Assembly (NCBI GenBank): GCA_003049485.1
Contig: PYST01000376.1
Span: 1-35,544, forward strand
Origin: Ophioceras dolichostomum
Lineage: Eukaryota > Ascomycota > Sordariomycetes > Magnaporthales > Ophioceraceae
Reading direction: 5' to 3'
Length of the DNA: 35,544 nucleotides
The notes under the pieces are model-generated. The model searched no databases, was not told where the DNA came from, and saw nothing but the letters and a program-made list of their open reading frames with translations. Position 1 is the first letter of the stretch, and every line of letters starts with the position of its first letter. Shown here piece by piece: positions 29,989 through 35,544 of this stretch. The translations under genes were made by a program, and so were the position numbers.

Positions 29989-32248
29989 ATGGCGGGTCCG
30001 CCGAGCATAATTTCGTCCCGGATGACGGATATCGCATCGGACGACGGGGCAGATTCGGAGGGACAGCAGCCGCAAAGCACCGCTGCCGCTGGTCGCCGTA
30101 GCCAGCTAGCGTCGGATGTTGTCTCGCGTCCGGGCACTGCGCGGACTGGCCTGTCATCGTCCCGCACCCAGAGCCAGCCGCTCCGCCGCGCCTTGTCTGG
30201 CAAGCGGGCGAGTGTGGCCGCCAGCACCATCAGCGGCTCAACCAGCGGGAGGCCCGGCAGCGTCAGCCGGAGCCACGTGCCGTCCCTCACGTCGCATGCC
30301 TTCTTCCGCCCCATGAGCTCACAGAAGCTGCAGGCTCAGCGAAGCGTCGGCCGGCCGTCGACTGTGAGCCGACGATACAGCGCTACCGATGGAGGAACCC
30401 TTGAGCTTGGGTCGCGCCGTGATGCGCCCGCCAACGCTGGCGCCTCTAGTCAAGGCGTAGCCCTGCCCGACGCATCTCCCCAGCTCCTCAGCCGTCTGGC
30501 TCAGGTATGTTGATTCGTAGCCTCCAAAGCCAGCCGCTCTCCCATATTTTTCGCTTGAGTCGTCCGTTTCTGTCGAGTCGGTGCGAATTTGGTCCGCGCT
30601 CTGCCTCCCCCGTCACCTCAGCTCCTCACCTGACACCCACATCCTACAGCAGACAAGCGACGACGGCGAGGTGCAGCCGCCGCCATCTCGTGGGACGGAA
30701 GTGACGGAGCACGAAACTGTCGACCGCATCACTGCCAACACGAGCCCGACGTATGGTCACTACCCTACCGGTAGCCTCTCCGAAAGTGTACGCCCATTGC
30801 AGAGTAAGCCGGCCACCACAGCGGGCAGAAGCAACGGCCTCAGTATCCGGACGGACAGCAAGAGCTACAGGGCCGCAGGCAAGTCAACCGGGGGAGGCAC
30901 TGGAGGCGTGCCCACCCCCATGAAGTCCCCGCGCTCTTTCCGCTCAAGCTTCCTCCTTCCCGCTAAGGGGGGGGACTCCGCCCTGGGTAACACCAACCGA
31001 AATATGCAGGGCGGCGAGAAACTCGACTCCGTTGCGTCGTCTCCCCAGCTGAGCCCCTCAGCTCCCGCCGCTCCCACCAAACCCCTCGGAGCTGGCGGGG
31101 CCCTGGACGAGGTCTTATCCAGTGTTGGCCGCAACTTCGAGCACTTCGAGGGCAATACCGTGTTCTGCATGGGAGGGCGTCTCCAGAACACGAGGTCACA
31201 GCCGGTGAACATCGCTACCGGGGCATGCGTCGTCGTGCCTTGCGTCCTCTTCTTTGCCTTCTCGGCCCAGTGGATATGGCACAACATACACCCGGCCATA
31301 CCGGTCACGTTCGGGTACCTCTTCTACGTTTGCCTATCCTCATTTCTCCATGCCTCTAGCTCTGACCCAGGGGTATGTTCCACCCTCCTGACCTTTCACT
31401 TCCCCCCACCACCACACCGAAAACCAAAAGAAAAGGAAAAGACGCTGACACCCCATCTTGGAAACCACCCCGACCGCCAGATTCTGCCGAGGAGCCTTCA
31501 TCGATTTCCACCGCCAGATGAGAACGAGGACCCTCTTCGACTTGGCCCCGCGACGACCGACTGGACCTTGATCAGGTCGGCGGAAGCGTCCACTGCGGCC
31601 ATGGAAGTGCCGACCAAATACTGCAAGACTTGCAACATTTGGAGACCGCCCCGCGCACACCACTGCCGACTTTGCGACAACTGCATCGAGACGGCGGATC
31701 ATCACTGTGTGTGGCTCAACAACTGCATCGGTCGTCGCAACTACCGATATTTCTTTACCTTTGTCTCGTCCGCCACACTGCTCTCTTGTTATCTTATCGG
31801 AGCATCTCTGGCCCAGATTCTTGTCTACATGAACCGCGAGGACGTGTCTTTTGGGGAGGCTGTCAGCCGTTTCAGGGTCCCCTTCGCAATGGTCATCTAC
31901 GGGTTTCTCGCCTTCTTGTATCCGGCGGCCCTCATGGTGTATCACATATTCCTCATGGCTCGGGGCGAGACCACGAGGGAATTCCTCAACTCTCACAAGT
32001 TCCTCAAAAAGGATCGGTATCGGGCCTTTACACAAGGCAGCTGGCTCCGAAATTGGGTCGTCGTGCTCTGCCGACCCAGGCCCCCGACCTATTACCGCTT
32101 CAAGAGCAAGCTTGCTGCTGGGGACCAGCGTCTTGCCTCACAGAAAAGGAAGGGAGAGTCTAGAGAAGGCATGGAGATGCAGGATGTTGGTCTTCCTAGG
32201 GCGGGATTTCAGGAGCCATCCTTCCGAAATCCAGGTTCCGCGTCATGA
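29989..32248 (+). CDS. ERF2: Palmitoyltransferase ERF2 (DHHC family)
   Basis: Three exons, 29989-30504, 30650-31372 and 31481-32248, encode 668 residues. The first ~340 residues are Ser/Arg/Pro-rich and disordered. Two membrane segments follow (TGACVVVPCVLFFAF and TFGYLFYVCLSSFLHA), ending in the DPG motif at 411-413. Exon 3 opens with ILPRSLHRFPPPDENEDPL. The cysteine-rich domain spans about 460-505 (KYCKTCNIWRPPRAHHC, CDNCIETADHHCVWLNNC), with the catalytic DHHC at 486-489. Two further membrane segments and the TTRE motif (GETTREFLNSHKF) complete the family pattern. Erf2 with Erf4 palmitoylates Ras-type proteins at the endoplasmic reticulum. The second intron is 108 nt, a multiple of three and free of stops, so its retention would add 36 residues directly after DPG. 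Confidence 0.94.
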
Positions 32249-32955
32249 ACCGAGGCGGCGCCGAGTCTTGCCCTGGCGTTGATGCACATCGTCACTCCCC
32301 ATCGTCTTCGTTTGCGCCGCAGCCATCACTCTCCCCCCATGTTGCCTCTCCTCTTTTGATAAGCCCGGCATTTTTTCCACCGTCTCTACTTTCTTTGCTC
32401 GTTCCCTTTTCCCTTTGTTGTTGTCTCCCCACCCCCCGCCCTTCAACTCTATGCCCTTTGCCCCTCCCGCCTCTCTCGGATGTGGACGTTGGTACGCAAC
32501 AGGCAAAGTCGCGACATATTCCTGATGTAGCGAAACGTCGCACAAGTCAAGCGCACTGTGGTCTGTTATTTCACCTTGATGGCGCGTTTTAATCGTACCC
32601 AAGGCTGATGTTATTCAAGCAGCGAGCAAGCAACGATCTCCCTTATGTCCACGGACCGGGTTTGTTGCATAATAATACATTTCTTTATAATGTAGTACGC
32701 GGTTTTGGAGATGAACGGAATAGATCGATAATGAAGGAGTCCAAGACTATAGGAGATTTCATGTTCAGTGCACGGCCGCCTCACAGGTACCAATCGGCGA
32801 GCCCCGCTTCGTAATTCATTCAACGGGAGACATGTTGACCGAACCCAACCAACGTCATGACTGCATGACCCATACTTGAGAAAGAAAAAAAGAAAGGGAA
32901 ACCTTAAAAAAAAAAAAAATCCATGCGAAAACGGCTCTCGCCTACATACTGGCTC
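32249..32955. other. Intergenic region between ERF2 and TYW3
   Basis: The first ~230 bases are pyrimidine-rich and probably the ERF2 3' UTR. Near 32880-32920 are two A-rich tracts just before the TYW3 start. No gene is recognised. Confidence 0.5.
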
Positions 32956-34155
32956 ATGATGAACTCTCCATCATCCCTTCCAATCAAATTTTCCGAAAAG
33001 AAGTCCCAGATCCTCGCACAACTCGCGGTACCGGCCGCAGCATATTCAGATGCCTCCCCAAAAGGCTCTGTAGACGAAGGCATTCGTAGCTTGATCGATG
33101 TCATTAACACCTCCGAGGGCTTCATCACCACGAGCAGCTGCGCAGGGCGTGTAAGTGTCTTCCTCGACGGTGCAGACCCATCCACTACGCCACTGCCAGA
33201 TCCCGGATCAAAACCGACGGGTTCAAATCCTACATCGACCTCGGCAGCCTCCGGCGGCAAGGGCAATGGCGGTTGCTGGCTCTATGTATCCCATGAGCCC
33301 CTCGAGGTTCCCGATGAGCAACCGCATACGTTGGCAGCTTTATTGCTGGGTTCTTCTCAGCCAGCCAATATCGGCTGGGACTCGACCGTACGCGCAAGTA
33401 CCGAGTCGTCGAGATTTATCCATTTCAAATTCGAGCCCCTGGTAAGGAGAGAACGGATGCCAAGCGACTTCTCTAGCTTTCCTTCTGTCTTCGCCCCAAG
33501 CTCCCTCCCTCCATCTTCTCCCCGAATGTCTTAGCTAGGTACCTAGGTAGGTAGGTATCTACCACCTAGGTGCCTATCTGTGCATGCTCCCTCACGCACG
33601 ATGTTGGATCATGATAATAATGTGGCGAACCTCTAGATCCTCCACATTCTCACAGCCTCTCCTGAGCATGCTCAATTGATCCTTCGGTGCGCCCTTCAGG
33701 CTGGGTTTCGGGAGTCCGGCGCCGTAAACATTGCGACGCAGCGGGTCGCTGGCCAGGCCACTCCAATTGTGGCCGTGCGCTCCATGGGTCTTGGGTTTGA
33801 GTCGATCATCGGTACCCAGACTGGTGGACATATCGTGTGCTGTGTTTCCCCGCAGTACCTGGAAATGCTCGTCCGCCTCGCTAATGAGCGTTTCGCGCAG
33901 AATCGCAAGAGGACCGAGAGATTTCGACTAGCTCTGCGGGACGCCTGCCACGGGCCAGGCCCGGGGTTCAGTCTTGTTCGGCGAGAGGATGCCTCGGTAA
34001 GGTCGCAACGGAAGAAGGAGGAGGGCTTGCGAAAACGGATGGAACTGGCCGCGGAGAGACAGCGAGGCAGCGTGTTAAGGGAGAGCCAAGTGCCTGATGA
34101 ACTGGAAGGGCTTGTGTCCTTCGAGCTGTTGCGGGACGTCGACTCAAAGCGATAA
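32956..34155 (+). CDS. TYW3: tRNA wybutosine-synthesizing protein 3
   Basis: Two exons, 32956-33441 and 33637-34155, encode 334 residues; adjacent ATGs at 32956 and 32959 are both plausible starts, and an upstream in-frame ATG at 32923 is less so. The signature GFITTSSCAGRVSVF lies at residues 55-69. GGCWLYVSHEPL and SRFIHFKFEPL follow in exon 1. Exon 2 continues with LHILTASPEHAQLILRCALQ, AGFRESGAVN, PIVAVRSMGLGFESIIG and SPQYLEMLVRLANERFAQN. TYW3 uses S-adenosylmethionine to methylate the intermediate yW-86 to yW-72 during wybutosine formation at position 37 of tRNA-Phe. The last ~60 residues are a charged, Arg/Glu-rich tail. The 195-nt intron is longer than its neighbours because it contains a TACCTAGGTA repeat. 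Confidence 0.93.
33535..33577. repeat. TACCTAGGTA-type repeat inside the TYW3 intron
   Basis: aggtacctaggtaggtaggt is followed by an inverted ctaccacctaggtgcc. It is entirely intronic (the intron is 33442-33636), about 95 bases after the donor and 60 before the acceptor. Confidence 0.85.
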
Positions 34156-34456
34156 GCTCTGTCATAGGCACTCTATCAATCTTGGAGAGGCTAGAAGAAG
34201 TTATTGTACTTCGCGGATGCCTCCGCCATTGGGCGTGACGATCCACCAGCCACATGATTCGGATCTCTACAGGAACCTGCCCAGCAGCACCGGAGCAAGG
34301 TAGGTGCTTAAGGTACCTAGGTACATACCTCGAGGCAGGGAGGTAGGCGGGTATAGAAAAGTAAGTAGATATAGTTGGAATTCTTCGTAGCTGCCGAGAC
34401 CTCAACTCATCAAAGCTCGGGTGCCGGGCGAGGCTTCTCCCGTCAGCCCAAAATAT
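34156..34456. other. Convergent gap between TYW3 and MIC19 with repeats
   Basis: About 300 bases holding both 3' ends. A TACCTAGGTA-type cluster occupies about 34298-34356 (aggtaggtgcttaaggtacc, taggtacatacc and aggtaggcgg). Confidence 0.6.
34298..34356. repeat. TACCTAGGTA-type repeat cluster
   Basis: It contains aggtacctaggtacatacct flanked by aggtagg units in the same orientation. It lies between two converging genes, as does the cluster near 10.0 kb. Confidence 0.8.
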
Positions 34457-35087
34457 TCACGACACCACCTTGTCAACCCAGCCTTTCTCCAGCTTCCGCA
34501 CCTCTTCCTTGAATCTAGCAACTTCTTGCCAGCAGTCCAACGGTCGACGATCGTTTTCTCGGAGGCACCGCACCACGTCGGTCCTTGCAGTCTCAACTGT
34601 GTCTGGAAGACCCCGAACCTTTTTCCTTTCTTCATCTAGCCTCGACCGGAGGGCCGCTACCTCCTTCGAGACGGCGAATCGCTTTGGACTCTCGCGCTCG
34701 CCAGCCTCTGCTGGCAGCTCTGAGATCTTTGCCTGAGCCTCTCTCAATGCGGCCGCCTCTTCGGCCTGCAGTTTCCTGAGCTCTTCGGCGACACGCGCCT
34801 GGATTTGCAGCTCTAGAGTCTGTGATCGCGATGCATCTGTCTGTATCAACCCATGGGGAGTCAGTCGTCATCTACTAGAGGCCGGTGGTTTACCGCGAAT
34901 CGGACGTGACCGGGTTCGATTACCTCGGGGCTCGACTGGAGGGATTCCACGATGTCATGGGACACGCTTGTTGGATGCGTCCTGTACGATAAACGTTGCT
35001 CGTTAGCTGTTGGCTCCGATGACGGAAATTAGGAGATACGCACCCATTCCAAACATGGGGGGCCGCCTTGGACGATCCGGCTCCCAT
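34457..35087 (-). CDS. MIC19: MICOS complex subunit MIC19
   Basis: Three exons, 35087-35044, 34981-34924 and 34840-34457, encode 161 residues. The N-terminus MGAGSSK fits an N-myristoylation signal (Gly2, Ser/Ser at positions 5-6), as in animal CHCHD3/MIC19. A short segment HDIVESLQSSPETD precedes LELQIQARVAEELRKLQAEE. A long charged region (about residues 45-115) should form a coiled coil. The C-terminal CHCH-like end has Cys126 and Cys137 in a CX10C spacing (CLRENDRRPLDCWQEV), followed by FKEEVRKLEKGWVDKV. Mic19 sits on the intermembrane-space face of the inner membrane and links Mic60 to the rest of the MICOS complex at cristae junctions. The CX10C pair is the same spacing as in yeast Mic19. 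Exons 1 and 2 are inferred from splice signals and family resemblance. Confidence 0.88.
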
Positions 35088-35544
35088 TGTGAGAGTATGA
35101 AGCTATCACGTCCGTGTGATCAAACTGTGACCGGGTGGTTGGATAGGCTTGACGTTATGTACTACCGAGAGGAAAGACGCCCAGAAGGTCAAATTACGAG
35201 GCGAAAAAAAAGAAACTAATCTTGCAAGGGTGCGGCTCGAGCAGGTTGGTGGTTGCAGTCGCAGGTACCTCTGTACGTGAGGCATTGGCAGTATGTGCGG
35301 AATATTTTGATATGGAACAAACCGGCAGCCGGTTCAGGAAATCCCGGCCAGCTTCTTCGGCTGGTCCCGCCGTCCGGACAGGATGCAGTGGTGCACGCAC
35401 GTGACTACATAATCACATGACCTAGCTCTTTCGAGAATTGCTATACGACAACCTGTCTCAGCCCCCAAAAAATTAATGTCCCCGCATAAAAAAAGGAGCT
35501 TCAATACGCTGTCATTTTACCATCGGCCTCTACAATTCTATCTA
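35088..35544. other. Upstream flank of MIC19
   Basis: It should contain the MIC19 promoter and 5' UTR. Near the right end, cataaaaaaaggag and other A-rich stretches occur. No gene is recognised before the window ends. Confidence 0.45.

Noticed and set aside
30865..32035. Minus-strand open frames opposite ERF2
   Set aside because: They are antisense to well-supported DHHC palmitoyltransferase exons and resemble no known protein.
34911..34922. GGGTTCGATTACC resembling a tRNA B box
   Set aside because: No matching A box or cloverleaf could be drawn around it, and it straddles an exon-intron border of MIC19.

Overview
The window is nuclear DNA of a filamentous ascomycete (Pezizomycotina, most likely Sordariomycetes-like). 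The reasons are many short introns (mostly 60-150 nt) with GT..AG ends and CTGAC/CTAAC branch sites, compact genes on both strands, G/C-rich third codon positions, fungal-type versions of all recognised proteins, and scattered TACCTAGGTA-type intergenic repeats. No prokaryotic, plasmid, viral or transposon genes were seen. The species cannot be named from the sequence alone.

Fifteen protein genes are supported, most of them as spliced models rebuilt by hand from protein conservation and splice signals. Left to right: a three-RRM RNA-binding protein resembling Rim4/Mug28 (-, 873-3599); the complex I assembly factor CIA30 (+, 5103-5980); translation elongation factor EF-1alpha (+, 7267-9480); the mitochondrial inner-membrane regulator SLS1 (-, 10206-12827); the SMC5/6 subunit NSE3 (+, 13321-14585); the splicing factor SF3b5/SF3b10 (-, 14968-15415); a tandem MYND-like zinc-finger protein (+, 15668-17209); the Fe-S biogenesis LYR protein ISD11 (+, 17636-18211); a long acidic disordered protein with an AT-hook-like patch (+, 19575-22622); phosphoserine phosphatase SER2 (-, 23316-24920); PAPS reductase MET16 (+, 26485-27513); a 126-residue single-pass, probably mitochondrial protein (-, 28645-29373); the Ras palmitoyltransferase subunit ERF2 (+, 29989-32248); the wybutosine enzyme TYW3 (+, 32956-34155); and the MICOS subunit MIC19 (-, 34457-35087).

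The genes are mostly unrelated housekeeping functions rather than a pathway cluster. Six of the fifteen act, or probably act, in mitochondria (CIA30, SLS1, ISD11, the 126-residue protein, MIC19, and complex I assembly as the theme of CIA30). SER2 and MET16 are divergent neighbours that both feed sulfur amino-acid synthesis. Intergenic regions carry at least seven clusters of TAGGTA/TACCTA repeats, a 15-bp minisatellite and a large CT/TG microsatellite.

I did not find a clearly new multi-gene system. The most unusual items are the EF-1alpha gene (micro-exons plus a divergent protein with about 13 extra residues), the recurring TACCTAGGTA elements (one of them inside the TYW3 intron), several alternative-splicing opportunities, and two conserved-looking proteins without a known role.
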